Positions 11,712 to 21,174 are shown, counted from the first letter of the stretch. The stretch: 64,000 nt of DNA from Paracoccus solventivorans (GCF_900142875.1 NZ_FRCK01000006.1:124001-188000), one strand, 5' to 3'. Program-made: numbers and translations. The notes: generated by a model from the sequence alone, not told the origin.

Positions 11712-13523
11712 TCAGCCGCCGATGGCGATCCCTTCGCGCCGCGGGTCGGCGCCGCCCTGCAACCCGTCGGGCGTGATCACGATGGATTGCAGCCCCGAGG
11801 TCTGGGCGCTCTCCTCATCAATCTCGAACCCCAGCGACACCAGCTCGGCGGCCAGTTCAGGGGCACGGCCCGGCTCGACCTCCATCTTGCCGAAACGGTT
11901 GAGGATATTGGGCGCGGCCACCGCCCGCTGCGGGTCCATGCCCCAGTCCAGTTGCGCGATGATCGCACGGGCAACATAGCCGATGATGCGGCTGCCGCCC
12001 GGGGAGCCCACCACCATCGCGGGCTTGCCGTCCTTCATCACGATGGTCGGCGCCATCGAGGACCGCGGCCGCTTGCCCGGCGCCAGCGCATTGGCGATCA
12101 CCGCGCCGGCGTCGTCATGGGTGCGGAAGGAAAAATCCGTCAACTCGTTGTTCAGCAGGAAGCCATTGGTCATCAGCCGCGCGCCGAAACCGTTCTCGAT
12201 GGTGGTGGTCATCGACAGGGCGTTACCGTGGCTGTCCACGATCGAGATATGCGTGGTCGAGGGCAGTTCCAGCGATTCGTCCTGCCCCCACAGCGCCGCA
12301 TGGGTCCAGCCCGGCGCGCCGGCGGCGACCTCGGGCAGGCTGTCGTCGCCGGCCAGCAGCTTGCCACGCTCGGCCAGATAAGCGGGATCGACCAGCCCCG
12401 CGGTCGGGACCGGCACATGGTCGGGGTCGGCCATGTAGCGTTCGCGGTCGGCAAAGGCCAGCCGCGAGGCATCGCCGATCAGCCGCCAGCTTTCCGGGCT
12501 TTCCGCCCCCAGCGCAGCAAGGTCATAGCCGCCCAGCATCCCGAGGATCTGCCCCACCGTCAGCCCGCCCGAGGACGGCGGCCCCATCCCGCAGATGTCA
12601 TGCGCGCGGTATTCGATACAGACCGCCGGACGCTCGATCACCCGATAGGCCGCAAGGTCGGCAGTGGACAGCAGCCCCGGATTGCCGGTGGCACCGCGCA
12701 CCGTGGCGGCGATGCTTTCGGCGATGGGGCCGCGATAGAACCCGTCAGCCCCCTGCCGGGCCAGCACCCGCAGGGTGTCGGCGTAAGGCTGGTTGGTCAG
12801 CACCTGCCCGGCCGCGACCGGCTGCCCGCCGGGAAAGAAATACGCGCTGGTGGCCGGGTCGCCGCGCAGCGCCTCACCCTCGGCCGCGACCAGCTCGGCC
12901 AGACGGGGCGACACGGTAAAGCCCAGTTCGGCCAGCCGGATCGGGTCGTCGAACAGCCCGGCCCAGTTCATCAGGCCCCAGCGGCGATGCGCCTCTTCCA
13001 GCAAGGCCGGGGTGCCGGGGGTGCCGACCGAGCGGCCGCCGACCACCGCCTCCATGAACTTCATCGGCTCGCCATCGGGGCCAAGGAACAGCGTCGGCGT
13101 GGCGTCGCGCGGCGCGGTCTCGCGCCCGTCCAGCGTGGTGAGCGCCCCGGTGGCCGCATCATACCAGACCAGGAACGCCCCGCCGCCGAGGCCCGAGCTT
13201 TGCGGCTCGACCAGCCCCAGCACCGCCTGCACCGCGATCATCGCATCGGCGGCGCTGCCGCCCTGTTCCAGCACGCGGACGCCGGCCTCGACCGCCAGCG
13301 GATGCGCGGCGGCCACCATCCAGTCCTTGCCGGCAACCGCGCGACCCTCGGCCTTGGCGGCCAGCGCGGCGCGCGCCGCCTCGCCCAAAGGGCCAAATTC
13401 ATCCGCCTGCACGGCGGGCGCGGTCTCGGCCTCGGGCGCGATCGCATCGGTCACCTGCTGCGCCGCGGCCATCTGCACGCTGCCCAGCAGCAGCGCCAGC
13501 AGCATCGGTCCGTGTCGTGTCAT
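11712..13523 (-). CDS. ggt: Gamma-glutamyltransferase
   Basis: Periplasmic Ntn-hydrolase that cleaves or transfers the gamma-glutamyl group of glutathione. The 603-residue precursor has an N-terminal signal peptide ending near VQMAAAQ, a large-subunit block with GGSAADAMIAVQAVLGLVEP, and the autoprocessing site PSTTHISIVD near residue 420, where the first Thr of the small subunit becomes the nucleophile. GSPGGSRI and NPNxLNRFG-type blocks of the small subunit follow. The ATG at 13523 is chosen because GGGGAGGGG precedes it; the frame opens six codons earlier. Convergent with acnA; the acnA terminator sits between them. Confidence 0.93.
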   Translation of the reverse strand: MTRHGPMLLALLLGSVQMAAAQQVTDAIAPEAETAPAVQADEFGPLGEAARAALAAKAEGRAVAGKDWMVAAAHPLAVEAGVRVLEQGGSAADAMIAVQAVLGLVEPQSSGLGGGAFLVWYDAATGALTTLDGRETAPRDATPTLFLGPDGEPMKFMEAVVGGRSVGTPGTPALLEEAHRRWGLMNWAGLFDDPIRLAELGFTVSPRLAELVAAEGEALRGDPATSAYFFPGGQPVAAGQVLTNQPYADTLRVLARQGADGFYRGPIAESIAATVRGATGNPGLLSTADLAAYRVIERPAVCIEYRAHDICGMGPPSSGGLTVGQILGMLGGYDLAALGAESPESWRLIGDASRLAFADRERYMADPDHVPVPTAGLVDPAYLAERGKLLAGDDSLPEVAAGAPGWTHAALWGQDESLELPSTTHISIVDSHGNALSMTTTIENGFGARLMTNGFLLNNELTDFSFRTHDDAGAVIANALAPGKRPRSSMAPTIVMKDGKPAMVVGSPGGSRIIGYVARAIIAQLDWGMDPQRAVAAPNILNRFGKMEVEPGRAPELAAELVSLGFEIDEESAQTSGLQSIVITPDGLQGGADPRREGIAIGG

Positions 13524-13701
13524 GGTCCCCTCCCCTTGCAACTCGTGCTGGCAGAGTGGCCCGCACCCCCCTCGCGTTCAACGGGAAATGTCGGACGGGA
13601 CTGTCTGCGCCCGCGCGGCCTGGAGCCTTTAGGGCGCGGCCCCTGCTCACGGAACACAGTCCACCGGACCGCTTCCCGGGCGTTCGCCAGCCCCGCGGAT
13701 A

Positions 13702-13788
13702 CTTGAAAACCGCCCGAAACTCATGCGCTTCGGGCGGTTCCTAAATATCCTGGGGGAGTCCCGAAGGGACGGGGGCAAAGCCCCCATC
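13702..13788 (+). repeat. Dispersed palindromic repeat, copy A
   Basis: Starts with a hairpin (AACCGCCCGAA / TTCGGGCGGTT), then TAAATATCC, then GGGGGAGTCCCGAAGGGAC and a GGGGGC/GCCCCC hairpin. The same order of parts occurs in copies at 15986, 22334, 30268, 32405 (reverse) and 59545 (reverse). It lies at the 3' ends of ggt (upstream side) and ccmG and probably ends transcription of the ccm run. Confidence 0.7.
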
Positions 13789-14337
13789 TTACCGATCCGC
13801 AGCCAGCGCCTTGTCCAGCTCGGGGCGGAAGCGATTAGTGTAGTCCTCGCGCACCAGCGGCCCGGCGTGGCGGTGCAGCACGCGGCCCTCGTTATCGAGG
13901 ATGAAGGTTTCCGGGGGCGCGGTCACGCCCCATTCGATCGCCGTGCGCCCTGACGGGTCGGTGGCAAGCCTGGCAAAAGGATCGCCATGCTCGGCCAGAA
14001 AGCGCAGCGCCGCGGGTTCCGGGTCCTTGAGGTCGATGCCGACCACGGTCACGCCCTCTTCAGCGGCCAGCGCGGTCAGCGTGGGATGCTCGGCCCGGCA
14101 GGGCGGGCACCAGCTGGCCCAGAAATTGACCAGCACCACGCCATTGCCGCGCAGGTCGGCGTCGGTCAGCTGGGTCTTGCCGGGCAGCGTGGTCCCCGAC
14201 ACCGGCGGCGCCGGTTGCCCGATCAGGGTCGAGGGCAGCGCATTCGGGTCGTCGCGCCCCATGCCCCACAGGAACATCGCGGCCAGCCCGGCGAAGATCA
14301 CCGGCGGGATGAATGCAAGCGGTGAAATCCTAGCCAC
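13789..14337 (-). CDS. ccmG: Thiol:disulfide interchange protein CcmG/DsbE
   Basis: Membrane-anchored periplasmic thioredoxin that keeps the apocytochrome CxxCH cysteines reduced for haem attachment. The 182-residue protein has one N-terminal membrane helix (residues 8-25) and the thioredoxin active site WCPPC with cysteines at 77 and 80, followed by GVTAPPETFILD, a CcmG signature. The start is GTG at 14337, overlapping the end of ccmD by eight bases, so it is probably translationally coupled. Last gene of the ccm run, ending at a palindromic repeat. Confidence 0.93.
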   Translation of the reverse strand: MARISPLAFIPPVIFAGLAAMFLWGMGRDDPNALPSTLIGQPAPPVSGTTLPGKTQLTDADLRGNGVVLVNFWASWCPPCRAEHPTLTALAAEEGVTVVGIDLKDPEPAALRFLAEHGDPFARLATDPSGRTAIEWGVTAPPETFILDNEGRVLHRHAGPLVREDYTNRFRPELDKALAADR

Positions 14338-14476
14338 GGCGCTCGACCTCCTCCAGCGCGCGGCGGGCGCGGGCGCTGGCAGCCAGCGTCTGCACGATCA
14401 GCCCGACGATCAGCACCGCGGAAATCCCCCAGGCGGTCAGCACCGGCACGGCGTAGCGGCCAAGCTCGATCATCAT
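14330..14476 (-). CDS. ccmD: Heme exporter protein CcmD
   Basis: A 48-residue single-span membrane protein between ccmC and ccmG, the standard place and size for CcmD, which helps release holo-CcmE from the CcmABC complex. One membrane helix (about residues 9-29) is followed by a basic tail (ARARRALEEVERRG), as usual in the family. The start is the first of two ATGs (14476), overlapping the ccmC stop by four bases. Too short for many gene finders. Confidence 0.88.
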   Translation of the reverse strand: MMIELGRYAVPVLTAWGISAVLIVGLIVQTLAASARARRALEEVERRG

Positions 14477-15198
14477 GCGCGCACCTCTCGGGCCAGCAGG
14501 GCGGCGGTGCGGCGGCGGCGGATCTCGGTCCGGGTGCGCACCAGCAGCAGCGTCAGGAACAGCAGGAAGAATCCCAGCATGCACAGATACAACGGATATT
14601 TGTAGACCGCGCTCATCCGCTCGCCCGGGGCGATGGACAGCGAGGCGCCCTGGTGCAGCCCCTGGTTCCAGAAATTCACCGCATAGCGCGACAGCAGCGC
14701 AAAGACCGAGCCGACCAGGCACAGCACCCCGGTCAGGTCGGCGGCGCTGTCAGGGTTCTCGATCGCGCCCCACAGCGCCATGTAGCCCAGATAGAACAGG
14801 AACAGGATCAGGAACGAGGTCAGCCGCGGGTCCCATTCCCACCAGGTGCCCCACATCGGCTGCCCCCAGACCGCGCCGGTGACCAGCGCGACCAGCGTCA
14901 TCACCGCGCCGATGGGGGCAGCGGCGCGGGCGGCCAGCGCGCTGACATGGTGGCGCCGGATCAGCCAGATCAGCGAGGCCGCCAGCATCATCACCCAGAT
15001 GTTGATCGCCATCATCGCGGCGGGCACATGCAGGAACATGATCTTGACGGTCGAGCCCTGCTTGTAGTCCTCGGGTGTCATCCAGCCCCAGACCAGCCCG
15101 GCAGGCAGGCAGATCGCCGCCGCCGCGGCAATCCACGGCAGCGCGGCGCCCGAGACGCGCATGAACTTGACGGGGTTGGCGTATTCCCAGATCGACAT
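14473..15198 (-). CDS. ccmC: Heme exporter protein CcmC
   Basis: Six-helix membrane protein that presents haem to the chaperone CcmE in cytochrome c maturation. The 241-residue protein carries the tryptophan-rich haem-handling motif WGTWWEWDPRLTS near residue 121 and the flanking histidines (HVP near 58, and NFWNQGLHQGASLS near 178). The ATG at 15198 matches the family N-terminus. It overlaps ccmD. Between ccmB and ccmC there are only 42 bases, so they are one transcript. Confidence 0.95.
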   Translation of the reverse strand: MSIWEYANPVKFMRVSGAALPWIAAAAAICLPAGLVWGWMTPEDYKQGSTVKIMFLHVPAAMMAINIWVMMLAASLIWLIRRHHVSALAARAAAPIGAVMTLVALVTGAVWGQPMWGTWWEWDPRLTSFLILFLFYLGYMALWGAIENPDSAADLTGVLCLVGSVFALLSRYAVNFWNQGLHQGASLSIAPGERMSAVYKYPLYLCMLGFFLLFLTLLLVRTRTEIRRRRTAALLAREVRA

Positions 15199-15240
15199 GG
15201 CGTGCTCTCTAGCTTGGCGTCGGGGTGGCGTGAAGCCCCC

Positions 15241-15897
15241 TTACCGCAAGTTGACCCGCAGGGCACCGGCTGCGGCGAAAGGTATCGCCGCCAGCACCGC
15301 CATGGTGATCCCGGCCAGCAGCACCAGCGGCGTAGTGCCGTCGCCGCCGGCGGCGCCGCGGCGCACCGCCTCGGCCCCGAAGATCAGCGTCGGCACGTAA
15401 AGCGGCAGCACCAGCAGCGACATCAGCAGCCCGCCGCGGCGCAGCCCCACGGTCAGCGCGGCGCCGAAGGCGCCCAGCATCGACAGCGCCGGCGTCCCCA
15501 GCGCCAGCGCCGCCACCAGCCAGGGCTGGGCGGCGCCGGGCAGGTGCAGCAGGATGCCGAACACCGGCGCGGCGGCAACCAGCGGCAGGCCGGTGGTGAT
15601 CCAATGCGCGGCGGCCTTGACCAGCACCGCGCCTTCCAGCGGCAGCGGCGCGGTGGCCAGCAGGTCGAGACTGCCGTCTTCCCAGTCCAGCGCAAAGATG
15701 CGGTCGAGCGACAGCAGGCAGGCCAGCAACGCCCCCACCCACAGGATCCCCGGCGCGATCAGCGCCAGCGTGCCGCCCTGCGGCCCGACGCCGAACGGCA
15801 CCAGCGTGCAGACGATCAGGAAGAACGCGAGCCCCAGCCCGAATCCCCCGCCCGCCCGCGTGGCCAGCCGCAAGTCGCGCATGAGCAGGGCGATCAT
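15241..15897 (-). CDS. ccmB: Heme exporter protein CcmB
   Basis: ABC-type membrane subunit that works with CcmA and CcmC. The 218-residue product has six predicted helices and the family segments MRDLRLATRAGGG, RIFALDWEDGSLD and LPLYVPTLIFGAEA. It is followed closely by ccmC. It is separated from ccmA by 169 bases that hold a palindromic repeat, which is unusual since ccmA and ccmB are normally adjacent or overlapping. Confidence 0.93.
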   Translation of the reverse strand: MIALLMRDLRLATRAGGGFGLGLAFFLIVCTLVPFGVGPQGGTLALIAPGILWVGALLACLLSLDRIFALDWEDGSLDLLATAPLPLEGAVLVKAAAHWITTGLPLVAAAPVFGILLHLPGAAQPWLVAALALGTPALSMLGAFGAALTVGLRRGGLLMSLLVLPLYVPTLIFGAEAVRRGAAGGDGTTPLVLLAGITMAVLAAIPFAAAGALRVNLR

Positions 15898-15985
15898 GCG
15901 CGGCTCCCTTCAGCTGCTTCATCCCGAAGGCATCCAGAGAGCGGATCGGCAGGAACGCAGGACATCCCGCGCCCCTCCAGCCCTC

Positions 15986-16040
15986 CTTCGGGCGGTTCAT
16001 AAATATCCTGCGGGGGTGCGGGGGTGCAAAACCCCCGCTG
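15986..16040 (+). repeat. Dispersed palindromic repeat, copy B
   Basis: CTTCGGGCGGTTC, ATAAATATCC, then GCGGGGGT twice and a GGGGGT/ACCCCC hairpin. It lies between ccmA and ccmB and shares the TTCGGGCGGTTC-TAAATATCC core with copy A. If it stops transcription it would reduce ccmB expression from the ccmA promoter. Confidence 0.65.
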
Positions 16041-16066
16041 CAACGGCGACGCCAGCACAACCGCAC

Positions 16067-16705
16067 TCATCCGAACGCCTCGTCGAAACTGGCCGGGGCG
16101 CGGCTGCGGACCGGCTCGCCCGCGGCGCGGAAGGGGCCGAGGTCCAGCACCTGCGCCTCGGGCAGGCCCAGGTCGATGTGGGTCGCCATCAGCGCCGCGC
16201 CGCCGCCCGCCAGATGCCGGCGCACCGCATCCGCGAACAGCGCCACCGAGCCCGCGTCCAGCGAGACGGTGGGCTCGTCCAGCACCCAGACCTTGCGGCC
16301 GGTGACCAGCAGCCGCGCCAGCCCCAGCCGGCGCTTCTGCCCGGCCGACAGCATCGCCGCCGGGCGCTCGACCAGCGCGCCCAGATCCATCGCCTCGATG
16401 GCGGCGGCGATGGGGGGGCCGCCGAACACCAGCCGCCAGAACTCGAGATTCTCGGTCACGGTCAGCGCGGCTTTCAGCCCGTCGGCATGGGCCGCATAGG
16501 CGATGGCGTCGGGGTCGGCCTCGACCCGGCCGGCGGCGGCGGGTTGCAGCCCGGCGACGGTGCGCAAAAGCGTGGTCTTGCCGATGCCGTTGGGGCCGCG
16601 CAGGATCAGCGCCTGCCCGGAAGACAGGGTGAAATCCACCCCCTCGACCGCGCGGCGCCCGCCGCGCGACACGGCCAGGCCCTGGACCTGCAGCAGCGGC
16701 GCCAC
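16067..16705 (-). CDS. ccmA: Heme exporter ATP-binding protein CcmA
   Basis: ATPase subunit of the CcmAB(CD) complex; ATP hydrolysis releases holo-CcmE. The 212-residue protein has Walker [10 protein letters not shown] at residues 38-46, the signature LSAGQKRRL near 119, Walker B VWVLDEP near 139 and the switch histidine in MATHIDLG near 176. The start is GTG. The Gln in LSAGQ replaces the canonical second Gly of LSGGQ, as is usual in CcmA. It follows the Mth938-like gene with about ten bases between. Confidence 0.93.
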   Translation of the reverse strand: MAPLLQVQGLAVSRGGRRAVEGVDFTLSSGQALILRGPNGIGKTTLLRTVAGLQPAAAGRVEADPDAIAYAAHADGLKAALTVTENLEFWRLVFGGPPIAAAIEAMDLGALVERPAAMLSAGQKRRLGLARLLVTGRKVWVLDEPTVSLDAGSVALFADAVRRHLAGGGAALMATHIDLGLPEAQVLDLGPFRAAGEPVRSRAPASFDEAFG

Positions 16706-16715
16706 CGCCCGCGCC

Positions 16716-17084
16716 CTAGTCGAGCGGCTCGACCGGGATCAGCGCGCAGGCCACGCGCCGCCCCTCGGCCAGGGTGACGTTGTAGCAGCGCGCGGCGGTG
16801 GGGCTGGTCATCGGCTCGACCCCGATCCCGGCGGCCTCGAGCGTCTGCACCAGCGCCCGGGGCGGGTGCGCGACCTGCCCGCCCAGCCCCAGGAACAGCA
16901 CGTCCACCTGACCGGCCAGCGCCAGCAGTGCGGCAGTATCGTCAAGCCCGCCCCAGGGCTGAACCCCCTCGGCGGTGACGATCAGCGCGCTGCGGTGGAC
17001 CTGGCCGCCGGCGCGGAAGAACCCCGGCCCGTAGCCGTCGACCGGGGTCGCGCCGCCATAGTCGGTGTCCTGCATCTCGGCCAT
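16716..17084 (-). CDS. Mth938-like (DUF498) domain protein
   Basis: A 122-residue protein of the Mth938/NDUFAF3 family. Visible features are the [21 protein letters not shown] segment near residue 16 (the family pattern of IxxYGxGxxRxxG) and [11 protein letters not shown] near 80. In mitochondria the homologue NDUFAF3 assists assembly of respiratory complex I; in alphaproteobacteria it often sits beside secDF, as here. The start ATG overlaps the secF stop as TGATG, which suggests coupling. The role in bacteria is not established. Confidence 0.85.
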   Translation of the reverse strand: MAEMQDTDYGGATPVDGYGPGFFRAGGQVHRSALIVTAEGVQPWGGLDDTAALLALAGQVDVLFLGLGGQVAHPPRALVQTLEAAGIGVEPMTSPTAARCYNVTLAEGRRVACALIPVEPLD

Positions 17085-18079
17085 CAGGGCGCGTCCTGGA
17101 AGGGCGTGCCGGACAGCTCGTCCAGCTCCTTCTTTTCGCCGCGGACGGGCTTGTCCCAGTCGCGGCGCACGCCCAGCGACAGCACGATGTTCTTGGCCAG
17201 GTAGACGGTGGAATAGATCCCGACGCCGACGCCCCAGAACATCGCGAAGACAAAGCCGCGGATGACGTCGCCGCCCCAGATCAGCATCGCCCCCAGCGCC
17301 AGCGCGGTGGTGACCCCGGTCATCACCGTGCGCGACAGGGTTTCGTTCACCGTCAGGTTCATCACGTCGATCAGCGGCATGGTCTTGAACTTGACCAGGT
17401 TTTCCCGCAGCCGGTCGAACACAACCACCGTGTCGTTGACCGAATAGCCCAGGATCGTCAGCAAGGCCGCGATGGTGGACAGGTCAAAGCGGATCTGGAA
17501 CGCCGCGAAGATGCCGACCGTCAGCAGCACGTCGTGGATCAGCGCCACCACCGCCCCGACCGCGAACTGCCATTCAAAGCGCAGCCAGATATACAGCAGG
17601 ATCCCGATCGTTGCCGCACCCACCGCGTAGAGGGCGGTCTTGATCAGCTCGCCCGAGACCTTGGGCCCCACCGATTCGACCGAGGCGAAGGTGACCTGCG
17701 GATCGACCACCTTCAGCGCCGACTCGATCCGGTTCAGCTCTTCGGGGGTGACCGAGCCGGTCTCGTTCTCGGTGCCGATGCGGATCTGGGCGACGTGGCG
17801 GTCGGGGCCGAAGCCCGGGTCGAAGACCTCGGTGATCGACAGGTCGGACAGGTTCAGCCCGCTCAGCGCCTCGCGATACTCGGCCACCTCGAAGGCGTTC
17901 GAGCTTTCGGTGCGGATGGTGGTGCCGCCCTTGAAGTCGATGCCGAAGTTCAGCCCCATCGTCACGATGAAGATCACCGAGACGATCATCGCCACGATCG
18001 ACACGCCGTTGGTCAGCCAGCGCCAGCGGAAGAAGTCGATGTGGGTTTCGTCGGGGACGAGTTTCAGACGGAATGCCAT
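17084..18079 (-). CDS. secF: Protein translocase subunit SecF
   Basis: Membrane subunit of the SecDF complex, which uses the proton gradient to pull proteins across the inner membrane. The 331-residue protein has six predicted helices, a GLNFGIDFKGGTTIRT block near residue 46, the periplasmic P4-type domain, and the conserved C-terminal GYSVNDTVVVFDRLREN segment near 210. It follows secD by 13 bases. No frameshift or truncation. Confidence 0.96.
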   Translation of the reverse strand: MAFRLKLVPDETHIDFFRWRWLTNGVSIVAMIVSVIFIVTMGLNFGIDFKGGTTIRTESSNAFEVAEYREALSGLNLSDLSITEVFDPGFGPDRHVAQIRIGTENETGSVTPEELNRIESALKVVDPQVTFASVESVGPKVSGELIKTALYAVGAATIGILLYIWLRFEWQFAVGAVVALIHDVLLTVGIFAAFQIRFDLSTIAALLTILGYSVNDTVVVFDRLRENLVKFKTMPLIDVMNLTVNETLSRTVMTGVTTALALGAMLIWGGDVIRGFVFAMFWGVGVGIYSTVYLAKNIVLSLGVRRDWDKPVRGEKKELDELSGTPFQDAP

Positions 18080-18092
18080 GTCGGTCGTCCCC

Positions 18093-19757
18093 TTACAGAA
18101 TCAGCGTCTTGGGCTTGCGCCATTCCAGCCACATCACGATCATCAGCCGGGTGAAGTAGATCGCCGTGAAGACCGAGGTGATCAGCCCGATGGTCAGCGT
18201 CACCGCAAAGCCCTTGACCGGCCCCGACCCCAGGAAGAACATCACCAGCGCGGCGATGAAGGTGGTCAGGTTGGCGTCGATGATCGCGCTCATCGCCTCG
18301 CCGAAGCCGTCGTTGATCGCCTTGACCACGGTCTTTCCGGCGCGCAGTTCCTCGCGGATGCGTTCATAGATGATGACGTTAGCATCGACCGCGGTGCCCA
18401 CGGTCAGCACGATGCCGGCGATCCCCGGCAGGGTCAGCGTGGCCCCCATCGCCGACATGATCGACAGGATCAGGATCACGTTGGTGATCACCGCGACCGA
18501 GGCGAATACCCCGAACAGCCCGTAGCTGGCGATCATGTAGCCAACGACCAGCACCGTGGCGATCATCGCCGACTTGCGCCCGGCGTCGATCGAATCCTGC
18601 CCCAGCTCCGGGCCGATGGTGCGTTCTTCAAGAAAGGTCATCTCGGCCGGCAGGGCGCCGGCGCGCAGCAGCACCGCCAGCTGGTTCGATTCCGCCACGT
18701 CCATCGCGCCCGAGATCTGCCCCGAGCCGGTGGTGATCGCCTGCCGGATCACCGGCGCCGAGATCACCTGGTTGTCCAGCACGATGGCAAAGGGCTGCCC
18801 GACATTGGCCGAGGTATAGGCCCCGAACCGCCGCGCGCCCTGCGGGCCAAAGCGGAAATCAACCGCCGGAGCGCCGTTCTGGTCGAAACTGGGGCGGGCG
18901 TCGGTCAGATCCTCGCCGGTGACCACCGGGGCCTCGGCCAGGGTGTAGTAGACCCCGGGCTCGTCCATGGCGGGCACGACGATATTGCCCAGCCCCGGCG
19001 AGGCGTTGGGGTCGGTGCCCCGCCCGATCACCGGGTTGAAGGTCAGTTTCGCGGTGGTGCCGATCAGCGCCTTCAGCTCCTCGGCCGAGCCGATGCCCGG
19101 CACCTGGATCAGGATGCGGTCCTTGCCCTGGCGCTGGATGGTGGGTTCGCGGGTGCCGACCTCGTCGACGCGGCGGCGCACGATCTCCAGCGACTGCTGG
19201 ATGGTGCGGTCGTCGGTGGCGGCCTTTTCGGCAGCCGAGAGCTGCACGACCAGCGTGCTGCCCTGCGCGGTGATGTCCAGCGTCGAGGCCCCGGCCCCGG
19301 TCAGCGAGGTCACAGGCGCGGCCAGCTTGCGGGCGATTTCCACCGCGCGGGCCATCTGGTCGGGGTTGCCGATCTCGACCAGCAGCTGGTCGGCCGGGCC
19401 CTTGACCCGGCGCACCGGCCCGATCACGTCGCGGCTCTCGGCCAGCGCGTCGCGCAGTTCCGGCCACAGCGCCGTCATGCGCGAGGCATAGACCTCGGCG
19501 GTGTTGACCTCGCCCAGCAGATGCGCGCCGCCGCGCAGGTCCAGCCCCAGGCTGACCAGCGACGAGGGCAGCCAGCCGGGCCACAGGCTGCGGGCGGCGG
19601 CCTGTTCCGGGGTCTCGAACCCGGCGCGCTCGGCCGCGACCACGGCGTCGTTATGCGATTCGACCCGCTGATAGAACAGGTTGGGCATCGCATAGAGCAG
19701 TCCCAGCAGGATCAGCCCGACGATGACGATGCGTTTCCAGGCAGAGATCTGAACCAT
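18093..19757 (-). CDS. secD: Protein translocase subunit SecD
   Basis: Larger partner of SecF. The 554-residue protein begins with one helix, then SLGLDLRGGAHLL near residue 70 (the DLRGG motif), a large periplasmic domain P1, and five C-terminal helices with GTAVDANVIIYERIREEL near residue 458, where the acidic residues take part in proton transport. The ATG at 19757 fits the family. Between yajC and secD there are 15 bases, so yajC, secD and secF form one operon. Confidence 0.96.
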   Translation of the reverse strand: MVQISAWKRIVIVGLILLGLLYAMPNLFYQRVESHNDAVVAAERAGFETPEQAAARSLWPGWLPSSLVSLGLDLRGGAHLLGEVNTAEVYASRMTALWPELRDALAESRDVIGPVRRVKGPADQLLVEIGNPDQMARAVEIARKLAAPVTSLTGAGASTLDITAQGSTLVVQLSAAEKAATDDRTIQQSLEIVRRRVDEVGTREPTIQRQGKDRILIQVPGIGSAEELKALIGTTAKLTFNPVIGRGTDPNASPGLGNIVVPAMDEPGVYYTLAEAPVVTGEDLTDARPSFDQNGAPAVDFRFGPQGARRFGAYTSANVGQPFAIVLDNQVISAPVIRQAITTGSGQISGAMDVAESNQLAVLLRAGALPAEMTFLEERTIGPELGQDSIDAGRKSAMIATVLVVGYMIASYGLFGVFASVAVITNVILILSIMSAMGATLTLPGIAGIVLTVGTAVDANVIIYERIREELRAGKTVVKAINDGFGEAMSAIIDANLTTFIAALVMFFLGSGPVKGFAVTLTIGLITSVFTAIYFTRLMIVMWLEWRKPKTLIL

Positions 19758-19772
19758 GCGCGGCCCGCCTGC

Positions 19773-20111
19773 TCAGCCGTTGGCGGCGACAGGGGCGCCG
19801 GTCCGGTCCACCACCTGCGCGATGGTCGAGCGGACCACGCGGATGCGCACGCCCTGGGCGATCTCGACATCGACATCTTCATCGCGCACGGCGACGACCT
19901 TGCCGAAGATGCCGCCCTGGGTGATCACGTTGTCGCCCTTTTTCAGCGCCGCGACCATGGCGCGGTGCTGGGACATCTTCTTCTGCTGCGGCCGCATGAT
20001 CAGGAAATACATGATCGCGAAGACCAGGATCAGCGGGATGAACTGGGCGAATGCGGCGCCGCCGCCGGCGGCGGGGGCCGCAGCCTGGGCAAAGGCAGGG
20101 GTGATCAGCAT
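19773..20111 (-). CDS. yajC: Preprotein translocase subunit YajC
   Basis: Small single-span inner membrane protein associated with SecDF. The 112-residue protein has a Gly/Ala-rich N-terminus, one helix around residues 24-42 and the family block FLIMRPQQKKMSQHRAMVAAL followed by GDNVITQGGIFGKV. First gene of the nine-gene minus-strand run to ccmG. No clear promoter consensus was picked out between 20112 and the mazG start. Confidence 0.95.
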   Translation of the reverse strand: MLITPAFAQAAAPAAGGGAAFAQFIPLILVFAIMYFLIMRPQQKKMSQHRAMVAALKKGDNVITQGGIFGKVVAVRDEDVDVEIAQGVRIRVVRSTIAQVVDRTGAPVAANG

Positions 20112-20367
20112 GGGGCGCGGGGTCCTTGTGCAGGTTGCCAGTCGAGGGCCGGGCGCGACAGACCGCCCGGAAGATTGGCGCAGAACCTAGTCGCGCGCCC
20201 CCGGCTTGTCCAGAAACCCCGGCGACCCCGGCCGCCGCGTCCGGGCCGGGGTTTCCCGCCCTGCAAGTTCACGATCCCGGCATCCGCCGCGCCGGGCAAG
20301 CGCGGTGGACTTTCCCGCGGCCCTCGTGTCTTTTTCCCCCGCAGCTTCCCGACACCTCGAGGGCCCC

Positions 20368-21174
20368 ATGCCGCACACCTCCGACGCCGCCGCCGAAATC
20401 CAGCGCCTGATCGCCATCATGGCGGCGCTGCGCGACAAGCAGACCGGCTGCCCCTGGGATATCGAGCAGGATTTCGCCTCGATCGCCCCCTACACCATCG
20501 AAGAGGCGCATGAGGTCGCCGACGCCATCGCCCGGCAAGCCTGGGACGAACTGCCCGGAGAGCTGGGCGACCTGCTGCTGCAGGTGGTGTTCCACGCGCA
20601 GATGGCCGCCGAGGCGGGGATGTTCGATTTCACCGATGTGGCGCGGGCGATCTCGGACAAGCTGGTGGCGCGGCATCCGCATGTGTTCGGCGACGAATCG
20701 CGCGACAAATCCGCCGCCCAGCAGGTCCGCGACTGGGAGGCGATCAAGGCGCAGGAACGCGCCGCCCGCGCCGAGCGCGGCGTGCTGGAGGGGGTGGCGC
20801 TGGGGCTGCCGGCGCTGACCCGGGCCGTCAAGCTGCAGAACCGCGCCGCAAGGGTCGGCTTCGACTGGCCGGGCCCGGCGCAGGTGCTGGACAAGCTGGC
20901 CGAGGAAACCGCCGAGCTGGTGCAGGCGCAGGCCGGCGCCGATCCCGCCCATCTGGCCGAAGAGTTCGGTGACCTGCTGTTCGTGATGGCGAACCTCGCC
21001 CGCCACCTGGACATCGACCCCGAGGAAGCCCTGCGCGCCGCCAACGCCAAGTTCACCCGCCGCTTCCAGTCGATCGAATCGGCGCTGGCCGCGCAGGGAC
21101 GCCGGCCCGAGGACTCGACGCTCGATGAAATGGACGCGCTGTGGAACGCCGCCAAGGCGACCGAAAAGGCCTAA
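20368..21174 (+). CDS. mazG: Nucleoside triphosphate pyrophosphohydrolase MazG
   Basis: Hydrolyses NTPs and dNTPs to monophosphates plus pyrophosphate, a house-cleaning and stress role. The 268-residue protein has the two tandem MazG domains: the first with CPWDIEQDF near residue 29 and the metal-binding ELGDLLLQVVFHAQ near 66, the second with AEETAELVQA near 175 and EEFGDLLFVMANLARHL near 197. GAGGG lies just before the ATG. The open frame back to 20206 is not supported. Its stop codon overlaps the stop codon of the convergent TSUP gene by two bases. Confidence 0.94.
   Translation: MPHTSDAAAEIQRLIAIMAALRDKQTGCPWDIEQDFASIAPYTIEEAHEVADAIARQAWDELPGELGDLLLQVVFHAQMAAEAGMFDFTDVARAISDKLVARHPHVFGDESRDKSAAQQVRDWEAIKAQERAARAERGVLEGVALGLPALTRAVKLQNRAARVGFDWPGPAQVLDKLAEETAELVQAQAGADPAHLAEEFGDLLFVMANLARHLDIDPEEALRAANAKFTRRFQSIESALAAQGRRPEDSTLDEMDALWNAAKATEKA

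Noticed and set aside
17640..20513. 957-residue plus-strand frame opposite secF, secD, yajC
   Set aside because: Shadow of the sec genes.
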